Source: Gossypium raimondii (taxonomy: Eukaryota; Streptophyta; Magnoliopsida; Malvales; Malvaceae). Taken from it: a DNA stretch of 64,000 nt. Below the pieces are notes generated by a model. That model did not search any database, was not told the origin of the DNA, and saw only the letters and a program-made list of their open reading frames with translations. The stretch spans positions 372,001 through 436,000 of the forward strand of contig NC_068572.1 of assembly GCF_025698545.1 (NCBI RefSeq). Direction: 5' to 3'. This document shows positions 11,950-23,535 of the stretch, in pieces; within the stretch, counting starts at the first letter, position 1, and each line of letters starts with the position of its first letter. The position numbers were made by a program, and so were the translations under genes.

Positions 11950-14483
11950 ATGGCGACTTCAGCTACTACACTCAGTTCACTTTCCTTCTTCTCTTCTTCC
12001 CTTTTCCTCTCCTCTCCTTCCGCTAAACTCTCAACTTCCCTTTCCTTCTCTTTCAAACCTTCTTCAAATCCGTCTCTTTCCATTTCTTCCCAACTTTCCA
12101 CTCTCCCCATTTTGTCCTTCACCGGCGAAAAAATCGGCGAAACTTATCTCGACCTCAAATCAGCCCCTCCCGAAACCGCTAGAGCCGTCGTTCACCGAGC
12201 AATCATCACTGACTTGCAAAACAAGCGTCGTGGCACAGCTTCTACACTCACTCGTGGTGAAGTCCGTGGTGGAGGAAAAAAGCCTTACCCTCAAAAGAAA
12301 ACCGGACGTGCTCGCCGTGGGTCTACGCGCACCCCGCTCCGTCCCGGTGGTGGTGTTATCTTCGGACCCAAACCCAGAGACTGGTCGGTTAAGATCAATA
12401 AAAAAGAGAAAAGGTTGGCGATTTCGACGGCGTTATCCAGTGCGGCTGAGAACACGATAGTTGTTGAAGATTTTGGGGATAAATTTGAGAAACCGAAGAC
12501 TAAAGAGTTTATTGAGGCTTTGAAGAGATGGGGATTAGACCCAAAGCAGAAATCTATGTTTTTGATGATGGAAGTGCCGGAAACTGTGAATAAATCGAGT
12601 CGGAATATTGGAACTTTGAGGATGTTAACGCCGAGGACCCTTAATTTGTTTGATATTTTGAATTGTGATAATTTGGTGTTGACTCCGGATACTGTGGATT
12701 ATCTCAATGGAAGATATGGTGAAGATTATGAAGGTGATACTGAGGATGATAATGAAGAATATGAAGAAGAAGAAGAACAAAGCGGTGAAGGTAAAGTTCT
12801 TTTTTAGTTAGTATATTACTGATAAATTGGTGCTAAAATTTTCTATCTTTTTATTGCATTACATTTTGTGTGTGTAGGTTTATAATGTTTATTTACTGAT
12901 CTGATATGTGTGAAGAAGATGAATTTAGATGTCGTTTAGAAGGATTCGAAATCGGAGAAATGAGGGTAAAAGTATCATAGAGGCCCTTGTACGAGTTAGG
13001 TTATATTTTACTCCTCTTTTCAGAAAATGGTAAATTAGTTCTTGATTGTTAGACAAACAAACTGATTTTTTTCTTAAAAGTTTCATCCATTTTTGTAGTT
13101 AAAAATTGGTACCAATAGATGAAATTTATTATAAAAAGGACCAATTTACTCTTTAATATAATGTATAAGGATTAATTTGCCCAATTTTTGAGTAGAGTTG
13201 TAAACTGCAGTCACTCCTAGTAAGGGGTCTCTACGGTACTTTTATCGAGAAATGAGCTTTGTTGGGTAAAAGTATGATGAAGGCTCCTGTACTAGATTAC
13301 ATTTTGCCCCTTTATTAAAAAAAACAGTTAGCAAATTAGTCTCTATACAATAGATCAAAGAGCAAATTGATCTTTTCTGTTAAAGAATTAATCCATTTTT
13401 ACTATTAAAATTTGGTATGATTGATAGAATAATTAGATGTGACATGCCACATGTCCCTCATGTTGACGTACAGAGACCAGTTTTTAACAATAGAAATAAA
13501 TAAATTTTTTAACAAAAGTATGAGTTTGCCTTTTGATCTAACGTACAATAATTAACTTGCCTATTTTTTAGTAGAGTGGATGAAATGCAATCCGACTCTT
13601 AATACAAAAGCCTCCATGATACTTTTATTGCTTTGTTGGTCCTTATGTAATAGGTTAAGTGTATATAGTCAACATAGTGAAGATGCCAATAGAGTAGAAA
13701 GATCCTTTGTTGGTAATTATACACAATTTGGCACTGTATTCAACATGGTAAAGATACAAAAGAGAGTATTAAGATGCATATTCCTACTTGGTAGGAGCTG
13801 AGTTCGTGATAACGAATAAGGCATAATTGCAAAAAATGCAAAATGGTGTATGGTGTGTATAACGTATGGTGCAATAAGTACTATGTATGACTTTAGATAG
13901 ATGTACAATTCAACATAGTCAAGATGCAAAGAGAGTACTAAGATCTTTGTTAATGACAAAGAGAGTATGAAGATGCTTATTCTTCTTTGGTAATAGTTGG
14001 TAAAAGTACCATGGAGGCCTCTGGACTAGGAGCTAGATTGTATTAAAAATAGATAAATTAGTTCCTGTATGTCAGATCAAAGAGCAAATCGATCCTTCTG
14101 TTACAAATTTCATCTATTTCTACTATTCAAAATTAATCACTGTATGTTAACATGAGGTACATGTGGCACGCCACGTATCACTGACATACAGGGACTAAGT
14201 TGCTCATTTTTTGAGTAGAGGGGATTCCATGATGTTTTTACCGTAATAGCTTTAGTTTGCTATAATGACTAAGGACTAAATGCAAAATGCAAAATGCAAA
14301 ATGGTGCACGACATCACATAGGTGTTTCTTGATCAGTTTTGTATCTGTTAGCCTGCATAGATGAGATGATGATCATTGAATCTATAAGGAGTTCTTATAT
14401 TTATCTTTGTTGATTTTTTTTCTTGTGTTAATTTATTGACCATTCCTTTTGAGGCAGATGAGAATGGTGATGCAGCTCAATGA
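11950..14483 (+). CDS. RPL4: Plastid 50S ribosomal protein L4, nuclear-encoded
   Basis: Two exons, 11950-12790 and 14458-14483, give a 288-residue protein. The first about 50 residues are Ser/Thr/Leu-rich with few acids, a typical chloroplast transit peptide. The mature part has the uL4 signature: TARAVVHRAIITDLQNKRRG, then the Gly/Lys/Arg-rich loop TRGEVRGGGKKPYPQKKTGR that reaches into the exit tunnel, then PLRPGGGVIFGPKPRDW. It ends in an acidic tail (EDYEGDTEDDNEEYEEEEEQ). L4 binds 23S rRNA early in plastid 50S assembly. The exon border is inferred: GTGAAG|GTAAAG joins to GGCAG|ATGAGAATGG, completing a codon and adding DENGDAAQ before TGA. Without splicing the frame would end GKVLF five residues later. 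The 1667-base intron holds three MITE copies and a degenerate local duplication. Confidence 0.93.
12964..13245. mobile_element. MITE family A, copy 5 (in L4 intron)
   Basis: It has a clear left end (GGGTAAAAGTATCATAGAGG) and a matching inverted right end (TCTCTACGGTACTTTTATC). It is shorter than other copies because part of the centre is missing. It lies inside the intron of the plastid L4 gene. Confidence 0.75.
13264..13629. mobile_element. MITE family A, copy 6 (in L4 intron)
   Basis: It opens GGGTAAAAGTATGATGAAGG and closes AGCCTCCATGATACTTTTAT. The body has ACATGCCACATGTCCCTCAT and a TTGATCTAACGTACAATAAT segment. It lies head-to-tail behind copy 5 with only about 18 bases between them. 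Confidence 0.75.
13630..13985. repeat. Degenerate local duplication in the L4 intron
   Basis: Phrases of the form CAACATAGTGAAGATGC, AAAGAGAGTA(T/C)TAAGAT and CTTTGTTGGTAAT recur three to four times with irregular spacing (near 13669, 13740, 13912 and 13950). It looks like an old imperfect tandem duplication without coding content. Confidence 0.5.
13999..14242. mobile_element. MITE family A, copy 7 (in L4 intron)
   Basis: The left end is GGTAAAAGTACCATGGAGGC, close to the apparent family consensus. The right end is GGATTCCATGATGTTTTTACC. The centre carries GTGGCACGCCACGTATC. It has lost part of the right arm. Confidence 0.75.
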
Positions 14484-16517
14484 CCTGCTTCCCCCCTCCC
14501 CCCCCCTCAATTAGCATATAAGCCATTACATATATGCTGAAGAAATTCAAGGCTTTGCCTAAATCAAACATTGTTGTAGGCTAGTTTTGGTGATTTATTG
14601 AGGTTAATTAGCTCTGTATCTTTGCAGATTTTTACAAAGTTGTATCAATTTAGTTCATTAATGATCTAATAACACTCTTCCAATCCAAGCATTGCCCTAT
14701 TTCATTCTCCCTTTATTTGATTATTTCCTTTTGTTATTCATTACTTGGATCTCCTAGTTCTTGCACTCTCCCCCAAAAGTTATAAGTTTTGGTAAAAATA
14801 TTAGATCTAAAAAATGGGCTTAGGTGAAAATTTTAGGTCCGTTTAAAATATAAGTTGAGTTTATGTTTAAACATTCAAGAGTTTAACTTGGCTGAATTCA
14901 ATTTTTTAGTTTATAATGTTATATATTATGATAAATTATATATAATATAAACATTTAAAAAATGTTAAGATAATTATATATAAAATTTTAATAAATAGTA
15001 GAATTAAATAATTAAATATTACATTTAAAATAGTATAAACATATTTTTATTTTTATTTTTTAAATATTATGAGCGGGTCTAATATGATCTTTGGTTAGTT
15101 ATAAGTATGAGCAAGTTTAGATAAAAATTTAGACTCATATTTCAGATCAGGTCGAGCTTGAGCAAGCAAAAAGTGTATTAATATCATGTGTAGGCTCAAT
15201 CCAAGAACATTAGACTCTAATCGAGGTCATATTATTAATATTATTAAAATTTAAATTCATTGGTGTGACATTTTAGAACAAAAAAAAAAACTCATACGAT
15301 AATTATGTAATAAAAAATGACGCAATAATTTTAAATTTAATAGAAGGATTTTAGTAGTATAAATAATTAGACTTATTCTTTAAAATAAAGTATGAGAACT
15401 AAATTCCTTTGACGTTACATCCTTGATTTAGATATTTTCTTAGTATGACTTAAAAAAATTAGGATTTTGGGTTGAATTTTGTGATATATAGAGAAATAGG
15501 TCGATTTTGGAGAAAAAAATAAAAAAATATAAATATGACTAAGAAATGAATCAAACCTGAAACTCAAGGATAAAATCACTAATATTTAACATCTAACCAA
15601 AAGAGTTGACATGTCATATAAGTCATAATGCATGCCCTGAAGGACGCATTTTCAGCCCTAATCGATCTATTTCCCTAAATATCGCAGAAACCGACCCAAA
15701 ACCTTAATTTCTTTAAAACTAAATATTCCTAAATTTGGCCAACTTTAATACTTTGTGCTTTTTTTTTTCTTACAATATTTGAAAATTAATTTGAAAAAGA
15801 AAAACAATAAATAAAGCACTCTCCCATTGCCATCACTTTAACCAACAAAACTAGCATCCACAAAGCTCTACACATTGCACCTACCATCATATTATTGAAT
15901 TCATTAAAGCCCTGGTGTAAAAAATAAAATAAAATAGAGTATGTTAAAGTGAAATTGACCACACCAGCTACTTGTATACAATTTTCATAACATGGATACA
16001 CCAATTTCTAGCTAATAAAAGTCCAATCCCTCAACTACATATACCAACCAAATTGAGTAATAGATTAATAAGAGGGAAACATGGGTAGATAGGTTAATTT
16101 TGTGTATTTATAGTATACTATCATTATTTATAGATATGACATATTAGGTAAGTTTTTATGCATGATAACATATATACTATCTTAGGGTTAACATGTGTAT
16201 ACTTAAAGGAGGTTCGCATACACAGGGTTTGTACTTACGTGTCCTCATCTAAAGCTCTCCCATGTACGAACTCATACAAAATGCGGGTCAAGATCCGATG
16301 GAGTAGCAGATGAATGGGTTGATAATAGTTAGGTTATAACAATTATTTGTAAATTCAATCTAATGGTATTAACAAAATATATTATTACTAATTACATTTT
16401 CTCACATGGATTGGTACAATAAAATCAAACCTGAAGTCATTGGGAAAGAAAGGTTTTCATTTATCCAAACAAAATTCCAGAAAAAGAAAGAAAAGACAGG
16501 GTGTTGGCCATTGCTTC
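14484..16517. other. 3' flank of L4 and intergenic repeats
   Basis: A C-rich run follows the L4 stop (about 14492-14508) and is probably 3' UTR. About 14780-15240 is a dispersed repeat with phrases such as TCAGATCAGGTCGAGCTTGAG, akin to the one near 40380-40860. The remainder to 16517 is AT-rich. The short ORF near 15786-16004 is not supported. The 3' UTR of the TPR gene should lie just below 16518. Confidence 0.5.
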
Positions 16518-17894
16518 TTAAGCAATACTATCCGATGAACCAAGAGGGAAACAAGTATCTTCCCCACCGGTGCTCCATAGAAAATCAGCGTAGCTCGCCG
16601 GATAATATGAGTTATTAGGATCAACTTCAATGGCTTTCAAGAAATTTTCCTCCGCTGCCCACAAATCCTTCTTCGCTTTCCATAAAAAAATCGCATATTT
16701 ATTGTGTACTTCAGCGTCTACCGGTTCCACTTGTATTGCTTTCTTGAACAACTCTTCTGCTCTGAGAATTAAACAAATAAAATATTTAGTCTAAAAAACT
16801 CAAAAACAATACCTCTATGGTTGGGAGTGGAGATCCCTCGACAACTAAAACAACAAAATAAAATTTTAAAAAAAATTGAATGAGAAAGACAAAAGAACTT
16901 AGTACCTGTCATAATCATGAACAACAAGGTAGAGAAACTGAGCATAATTAGCAAGGAGGAGAGGATTATTAGGTTCTTGTGATAATCCCTTTTTGTAAAC
17001 AAGCTCTGTCCTACAATGCGTTCCATCAACGATCGAGTTCCGATGACTCAACTCTTCTTCACTCGGTTCCCACTCTGTTTCATCAAACCATTCATCACCA
17101 CCACAAGCAACCGGTCTCGCTTTTCCCCCACCGCCTCTACCACCACCAGTTTTCCCATTCTGTAGCTGCAAAGAATCAAACTTCGTTTGCTCCTTGCCTC
17201 GAACTTCACCGGAAGGAACATAAGAATAAGACCCCATCGTCGGATTCACCGCCGTTTCTGCCGCCAAAGCGGCGTTGTTTACCATAGAACGAACAGAGAA
17301 ATTCGCTAACAATATCATCACGTAAATCATTAAAGTGGGTGTACGAGAAAACACTTGTTGAAACAACCAGAGGAACGAAGCATGGATCTCGTTTTGAACT
17401 CTAATGAAAATTCCATGTAAATCTTCGTATAACAATGATTCACGCATTTGTAAAGTGTAACTATGGAGCTCACGGATTATAAATACCGTCGATGAAAACG
17501 CCTTTTTCATTGAACAACAAGCCGATTCCCCCCACTGTAATTCATTATCGAAGCTATCTTCTTCGTCGTCGGATCTTTCATCGCCGTCGTGTAAGTGGAA
17601 TCTGAGGGCTGAGTCTTTAATTCTCTTTGAAAATTCATCGTCTGATAAGTAGTGTATACAAGCAATTGGTGAAGAAGCTTTATGTTTCGGTTTGAAAATT
17701 TCAGAGGATTTAGACCGGTTGATAATGGCGGAACGTGAACCGAAAAGAGTAGACCGGTTAACGGTCTTTGAAACAAGGACGGCGTCGGTACGGCACCGTT
17801 TTGGAAATGAAGGTGAAGGGATTACCGCCGACGAGTGGGTAAGGTTTGGCTCTGATAACTGTAAATGCAAATTTGCTGCTACTTTTACTACCAT
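16518..17894 (-). CDS. TPR (tetratricopeptide repeat) protein of unknown role
   Basis: Two minus-strand exons, 17894-16906 and 16761-16518, join in phase (GACAG|GTACTA to CTCAG|AGCAGA) to give 410 residues. The N-terminal 60 residues are rich in Ser, Lys and Arg and might be an organelle transit peptide. A hydrophobic span (PTLMIYVMILLANFSV) lies near residues 185-200. A Gly-rich stretch (GGGRGGGG) precedes the TPR region, which occupies about the last 120 residues. Recognisable helices include NPLLLANYAQFLYLVVHDYD, AEELFKKAIQVEPVDAEVHN and AEENFLKAIEVDPNNSYYPA. The arrangement matches a plant TPR-like superfamily in which two to three repeats sit at the C-terminus. TPRs bind other proteins; no partner can be inferred. 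The CT-rich 5' leader lies above 17895. No breaks are visible. Confidence 0.85.
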
Positions 17895-18351
17895 TTGTTA
17901 CAAAATTCGGCTATGAGCCACCAAACAGAGCCTTAAGATTGAAAAAAAAAAACCTTTGCTGGAAAAAAAAAACTTTTTTTTCTTTCAAAATTCAAACCCT
18001 GAATTTTTTCCTTAATATATTCGAAAATGGAGAAAAAGCGGATCTTGAAACTGGAAAACTGATAGAAATTCGAGATTTCTTAACGAAACATTAATTAAAC
18101 AATAGTTTTCAAGAAATTTGTTAAGAAAGAAAAAAGGAATTTTCTTAGTTTTTGCTTGGCGCCCGAGAAAAAGAAGCTCTGGCGAAGCTTTATATATTCA
18201 GTTATCAGAAAGGAGGAGAAGATCTGTATTTATAGAACAAAGCTGTTTCCTTTTTTTGCTCTGTGTACTTCAAAAAAATAAAATATATATAGAGAGAGAG
18301 AGATTTTGTTTTACTGTGATAAGTCTAAGATTTTGTTTAACGAAAAAGGAT

Positions 18352-18712
18352 TAATATAAGATTTGGTACTTTGAGTTTAATTTCACTGTTCAATTTGATA
18401 CTTATGTTTTTTTGTCCTAATTTGGTACCTGAATTTTACTTGATGTTCAATTTAGTACCTAGACCAAATGGTATCATATCCCTTATGACTATTTGACACG
18501 TGTGATCTTGTAACAAAATATAGGTGCTTAATTGCAATAAAAAACACTTAGGTATTAAATTAAATATTGAAGCCAAATCCAAACACTTAATTAAGAAAAA
18601 TCCAAATACCAAATTGAATATTAAAACTAAACTTAAATATGAAATTGAGATTAAAAATTTTAAGTACTGAATCAGGATAAAAAACTGAAGTACAAAATTG
18701 AATATTGAATAG
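18352..18712. mobile_element. Family C inverted-repeat element, copy 1 (long, decayed)
   Basis: The left side reads TTAATATAAGATTTGGTACT then TGTTCAATTTGATACTTATG. The right side carries the reverse-complement style AAACTGAAGTACAAAATTGA and ATTGAATAGTAAATTAT. The sequence is largely self-complementary and non-coding. The best-preserved member is at 32338-32513. Confidence 0.5.
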
Positions 18713-18907
18713 TAAATTATTATAATTATATTTATTTAATATATTACATATTTAAAAATAATAATAGGATATTAATATTTTAACATTGTATCAAATTATA
18801 AATAGTATATATATATATTCATAAATTTTAATGATATTATTTTTTCTTAATATGTTTTTTGTCTATTTTTTTATTTTTTAATATGTTTATCGAAGCGAGT
18901 CTAGTAA

Positions 18908-19123
18908 CAGAGGCGAATCCAGGGGGCTGGCAGAGGCCCCGACCCACCTTAAAATGGAAAATTATTGTTTTAAAATTTTAAATTAGTAAAGGTAAAATTA
19001 TATTTTGGCTCCCCTAAAATTATAAAAAATTAATTTAATCCTTTAAATTTTATAAAGATATAGAGTATTAAAAATTAAATTTTATTTCGGCCCCTTAAAA
19101 TTTTTTTTCTAACTTCGTCCCTG
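18908..19123. mobile_element. Family B inverted-repeat element, copy 2
   Basis: It opens CAGAGGCGAATCCAGGGGGC and closes TAACTTCGTCCCTG. The terminal 15 bases are imperfect inverted repeats of each other. The interior has AGTAAAGGTAAAATTATATT and TATAAAGATATAGAGTATTA as in the other copies. Confidence 0.65.
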
Positions 19124-19267
19124 TCCAGTAACTAATCTTTCGCATTCTGTAAGCCCATTAAGGAGTAGATGCTGGCCACAAATTTTAAAACTACTCCGAA
19201 AATTGAATTTTCTACCATTAGTTAAGGTTTTATGTCTAATTTATTTATATGATTAATATATATATAT

Positions 19268-19560
19268 GGGTTTTTTATAAAAATATTATTAAAAAATAAA
19301 AATTTACCAAAATATTGCAACTTTTTTTTATTTATCAAAATATTACAATTTTTTTTTATTTACCAAAATATATAAACTTTTTTATTATTTACCAAAATAT
19401 AAAAAAAACAAAAAAAAAGAACTCGCAAAAAAATCGAATCATGTGACAATTTATCGTCACGCTAATGGTATTAAGCGGCACCAAAGGTGCCAAAACCATT
19501 GGCGGCACCAATGGTGCCAATACCATTGGCGGCACCAATGGTGCCAATGCCATTGGCAGC
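19268..19560 (+). repeat. Left terminal inverted repeat of the MULE
   Basis: The outer half is AT-rich, with repeated phrases of the form TTTACCAAAATATTGCAAC. The inner half is a palindromic minisatellite (about 19475-19560) of GGCACCAATGGTGCC and GCCAATACCATTGGC units. It pairs with 24756-24996 in inverted orientation. Confidence 0.8.
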
Positions 19561-19796
19561 ACCACTCGTATTATAAATACGACTTCTACCCAGCTGAAGA
19601 GAGAAAAATAATAAAAAAAAAGCTGAAGAGAGAAAATTAAAAAAAAAAGAAGAGTTGGCGCGGAAAAGAAGAGAAAAGGAGGTATTTTTTAAAAATAATT
19701 GATTATATTATTGTTATTATTTTGTATATTTTGTAATATTTTTGTTGTAGTTTAGTTATTAAGATTAATAAAACTCAAAATAAAAGTATTAGTTAG

Positions 19797-19848
19797 TATT
19801 ATTATTATTATTATTATTATTGTTGTTGTTGTTGTTGTTGTTGTTGTT
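19797..19848. repeat. (ATT)n(GTT)n microsatellite
   Basis: A run of ATT trinucleotides passes directly into a run of about nine GTT trinucleotides between the MULE left end and the transposase start. It is likely to vary in length between individuals. Confidence 0.9.
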
Positions 19849-20128
19849 AGTTATTATTATTATGGTTACTTATTATTTTATTTACGAAAATAAACTAGTT
19901 AGTAAAAATTAGTATTATTATTATAGTTAATTTTTTAGTAAAATTAATAATTTTAGTGTGTATTATTTTGAGTATAAAATTATTAATATTATTCGTAGTA
20001 TAAAATTAATAATTTTAGTGTGTATTATTTTGTGTATTATTGTGAGTATAAATTTTTTTAAAGTAATTCAGTTACCGTTCGAGATTTTTTATGAGATTTT
20101 TTTTTTTTTGACAGATTAAATATTGAAG

Positions 20129-22793
20129 ATGGATGCTAAGTTTCTTGTATGTGTTTATTTCGATGGAGTCATATTGACAACAAGTGTTGGATGTGTATTT
20201 GAATGTCGGCAACAAATAGCAATGAGATTTAATAGAAATGTATCGTTCGATGAAATGAAGGCAAGGATTAATGCAAAAATCCATAGACGTTGTGGGAGAA
20301 TGATATCAAAAATTTTCTACAAGTTTCCAGTTTCGACAAACCCGGTCAAATTCGTCGAAATGGAACTTGTAGACGACGAAGACGTGGAGACAATGGTCGA
20401 TCTGTACTGTGGGAATGGGAGTGAGAAGAATGCACCGATTCACTTATTTGCTGAGTTAGTCTGTATGGAGCAAAATGCATCTGATGAAGAAGACGGGGCT
20501 GAAGAACCGCGGATGGTGGCTCCAATATCATACGTTGATAGTGAATCAACTATGGTTGGGATTGGTATCGACTTGAATTTTACACCCGATGTTGACATGG
20601 TTGGTGGTGAAGAAGAATGTGCCGGCGAAGAAGAAGGTGGTGGCGATCATTGGGATGAAGAGGTCGATAGTGACGCTGATCTCGATTTGGACGATGTACC
20701 TGATGATATTGACGCTGAAGATGAAGGCATTTCTGGTTGTTCGGTCGGGGAGCAGATGCGGCGTATTGTGATACACAATAATCTTGGGCCACACATGTCG
20801 CTCATAGATCCCGACGCAGCCTATGTATCTGAGTTTCCGGAGTACCCTGAAATATATCATGCTCACGGGCAGGCCGTAACATCTGATGATGATGAGTTAT
20901 TCATGGGCCAGAGATTCAGTTGCAAAGAAGATTGCGTACATGCCATTAAACGGTACAGCATGAAGATATCGGTGGATTATAAAGTCTCCGTGTCTACTCC
21001 GACAACATATGTTGGGGAGTGTTGGAAGGCGTGAAGGTCGCAATTGGCGTACGAGTGCATTCATTAGAAGTTCTCGATGTGGGAGATACGAAAATTTGTT
21101 AGTCCACATACATGCACATCAACACGTATGACAGAAGATCATAAAAAACTTGATTCGAAAACTATTTGTACGTGTATCATGCCAATTGTGAAGGATATGC
21201 CGACCATTAGAGTTTCGGTACTCATTGCGGAAATACAAGCACGATTCCAGTATCGAGTCTCATATCGGAAGGCATGGGTAGCTAAACAGATGGCGATGGA
21301 GCAACTATATGGGGATTACGATTCGTCGTATAACAAGCTTCAAGGTTGGATAGTCGCTATCTTGGAGTACGCATCTGGGGACCGTGATTGAGTTGCGCAT
21401 CATCCATCTTACGGCCGGATGAGCGATTAGAGCAAGAAAAGGATTTTCCATCGGATGTTCTGGACGTTCGATCCATGTGTGCGGGCATTTCCCCACTGCA
21501 AGCCACTAGTGCAGGTGGATGGGACCTAGCTGTATGGAAAATATACACAGATACTGCTTATTGCAGTTGCTCAAGACGGTAACAGAAATGTGCTCCCGAT
21601 AGCATTTGCTATCGTAGATAAAGAGAACATGGAGTCTTGGGAATTCTTCCTGACAAATCTGCGGAGGTATGTTATTAGGAACGATAACATTTGCATCATC
21701 TCCGATAGAGGGAAGGGTTTAATTGCAGCTATTAGGCGTTCCGGTGTGCCGTGGAGATCCGTTTACTGCATTCGTCACATTGCGTCCAACTTCCATAAAG
21801 ATTATAAGAACGCAGACTGGAAGAGACAAGTCGTGGCAATGAGTAAATGATAACCTTATATTTTCAATATAACCTGTAATGTTTGATTTTATCCACTCGT
21901 CAGCACTTATTTTTCGTTAATACGTATGCAGCGTACGAGTTAGAGCCACATATTTTCCGGCAAAGAATGGCCCGACTTGAGACTGACATGGAGGGGCAGA
22001 CAAACACATCTTTTCGACAATGGTTGCGCACAATGGAGCCGTGGCAATGGGCTCAAAGTGCTGACGAGGGCTTTCGTTATGGCCACATGACCACAAACTT
22101 AGTCGAGGGGATCAACGCAGTCTTGTTAAAAACACGTCATCTTCCGATTGCATTGGTATTTTCTGCTACTTTCTATAGGCTGGCCACTTTGATGCCAAAA
22201 TGGGTCGTGACAAGTCGACAGATTCAAAGGGACATGTGTTTGTTGAACATGTGAGGGATGCAATGGTCGTAAACCGTCGGTTGGCGAGGTCAATGAACGT
22301 GGAAATATATTCACGACGACAGGAAACGTTTCAAGTTACTGAGAACATCGTTCGTCGACCTAGGTCCTACGGAGTTGATCTCCGGAACAGACGGTGCGAG
22401 TGCAGGAAGTTCGAAACACTTCATTACCCCTGTGCGCATGTCGTGGCAGCGTGTGCTAAAGTCAACATTGCTGCTGAACAATATGTCGATGATGTGTACA
22501 CGCTGGAGCGCACATTGCGTGTCTGGGAGAATGAGTTCCCCGTCCTGCCGGACCTATCTACGTGGGAGGTGCCGCCGATCACTTTCGAGCTTCTCCTAGA
22601 CAGAGGGCTACGGAGGAATCCAAAGGGTCGTCCGCAGTCAAGCAGAATCCGTAATGAGATGGACATTAGGGAGAAATCTGAAGGAAAACGCTGTGGAATA
22701 TGTAGGTTAAGTGGTCATAGCCGGAATAAATGCCTTAACCGAAACTTTCATGTTGGACAGTCGTCGGGATCGGGGGGAAATCAGGATCTGTAA
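20129..22793 (+). pseudogene. MULE transposase (MURA/MuDR type), broken
   Basis: The start is ATG at 20129 (MDAKFLVCVYFDG). In order it holds: an N-terminal PB1-like segment; an acidic linker; the MuDR/FAR1-type DNA-binding region (LFMGQRFSCKEDCVHAIKRY, about 20901); the DDE core with VQVDGT (about 21507) and ISDRGKGLIAAI (about 21698); a SWIM zinc finger (CECRKFETLHYPCAHV, about 22399-22446); and a Cys/His knuckle (CGICRLSGHSRNKC, about 22692). An intron is likely at 21843-21931 (GT...AG), since joining across it gives a continuous AMTYELEPHIF reading. Breaks include TGA near 21032, frame changes near 21095, 21385 and 22200, and a TAG right after the first catalytic Asp motif near 21525, where the family has Trp. 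In an intact copy the protein would bind the ends and cut the element out. All domains remain recognisable, so decay is fairly recent. Confidence 0.85.
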
Positions 22794-23058
22794 TTTTAAT
22801 AATAATAATAATTTTTCTTATTCGGCTTATGCTTACGCTTAAATTGTATCCATATTGTTTCCAGATTAAGTTATAATATACCATGTAAGCGTTGTCGAAC
22901 ATCCGAGATTAAATGATTATAATGGAGGCATTAATAATTCTATTCAGCATTAATATAATGAAAAAAATTGAATAATTGATATCCATAGATAAAATTCAGA
23001 ACATCCGAGATATCTAAAATACAAATAATACGAGTTATAGAAAAAGTGCATTAAACCC

Positions 23059-23535
23059 CTACATTTGATGGTTCGATGGTGTTGTCCGGGGGGTATACCT
23101 ACGCGGAGGTCGACGCTCACGGCCTGGGCGACGACCAACATCCTCATCGTCCGCGGGTGGGGGCGTGGAAAACATAGAGGGAATGTCCTGTCCCTCGTTC
23201 GCCGCCGATGAACTTGAACCATCATGAGTCCCATAATGCGGCGGATACGTGTCAGACGGGCCGGGCATGCCGTACTGCGGCCGGGGGGAGCTAAACAGTT
23301 CAAAATCAAATGCATATTCGCCCTCTGCGTAGCTCGGATAATATTCCCCGCCCAACAAATCCGGATGATAGCCATGTGATTCCTCATTTGATTCTGATTG
23401 TCCGGGCTTTACCTGTTCTGTATGACAAAATGCCGTCGGATCCGGACCCATCGTGCTGTCTGCTTCCGATCCCCCAACTTGCTGAACGTACGGGGGGATC
23501 CGAATCCATCGTGCTGTCTGCTTCCGATCCCCCAA
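23059..23535 (-). CDS. Opposing ORF inside the MULE, Pro/Arg-rich
   Basis: A 158-codon open frame runs opposite to and ends facing the transposase. It opens at a non-ATG codon. It is rich in Pro, Ser, Gly and acids and ends GRERRPPRRYTPRTTPSNHQM-like (23059 stop). The Arg/Pro-rich tail recalls the C-terminal tails of plant mobile domain (PMD, serine/threonine-phosphatase-7-long-form-like) genes, which often travel with MULEs. The PMD core itself is not visible here, so this would be only its last exon or a captured fragment. A 5' splice acceptor or upstream exon could lie above 23535. Its function is unknown, and it may not be expressed. Confidence 0.35.
   Translation of the reverse strand: MGDRKQTARWIRIPPYVQQVGGSEADSTMGPDPTAFCHTEQVKPGQSESNEESHGYHPDLLGGEYYPSYAEGEYAFDFELFSSPRPQYGMPGPSDTYPPHYGTHDGSSSSAANEGQDIPSMFSTPPPADDEDVGRRPGRERRPPRRYTPRTTPSNHQM
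23450..23535. repeat. Short tandem duplication within the MULE
   Basis: ATCGTGCTGTCTGCTTCCGA followed by TCCCCCAA occurs twice, near 23449 and 23507, each preceded by a GGATCCG(A/G)A(C/T)CC phrase. The duplicated unit is about 58 bp. It extends the opposing ORF at its 5' end. Confidence 0.75.

Larger units (their letters stand above)
17895..19267. other. 5' flank of the TPR gene and repeat-rich spacer
   Basis: The TPR gene's promoter should lie in about 17895-18350, which includes a short AG microsatellite near 18290-18302. About 18352-18712 is a decayed inverted-repeat element built of phrases like TTTGGTACTTTGAGTTTAAT, related to family C. A family B copy is at 18908-19123. The last nine bases (19259-19267, TATATATAT) flank the Mutator-like element. 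Confidence 0.5.

Noticed and set aside
13580-13801. 73-codon plus-strand ORF in the L4 intron
   Set aside because: It spans the end of a MITE copy and a degenerate duplication; no protein family.
15786-16004. 72-codon minus-strand ORF downstream of the TPR gene
   Set aside because: It does not continue the TPR frame or match a known family; likely chance.
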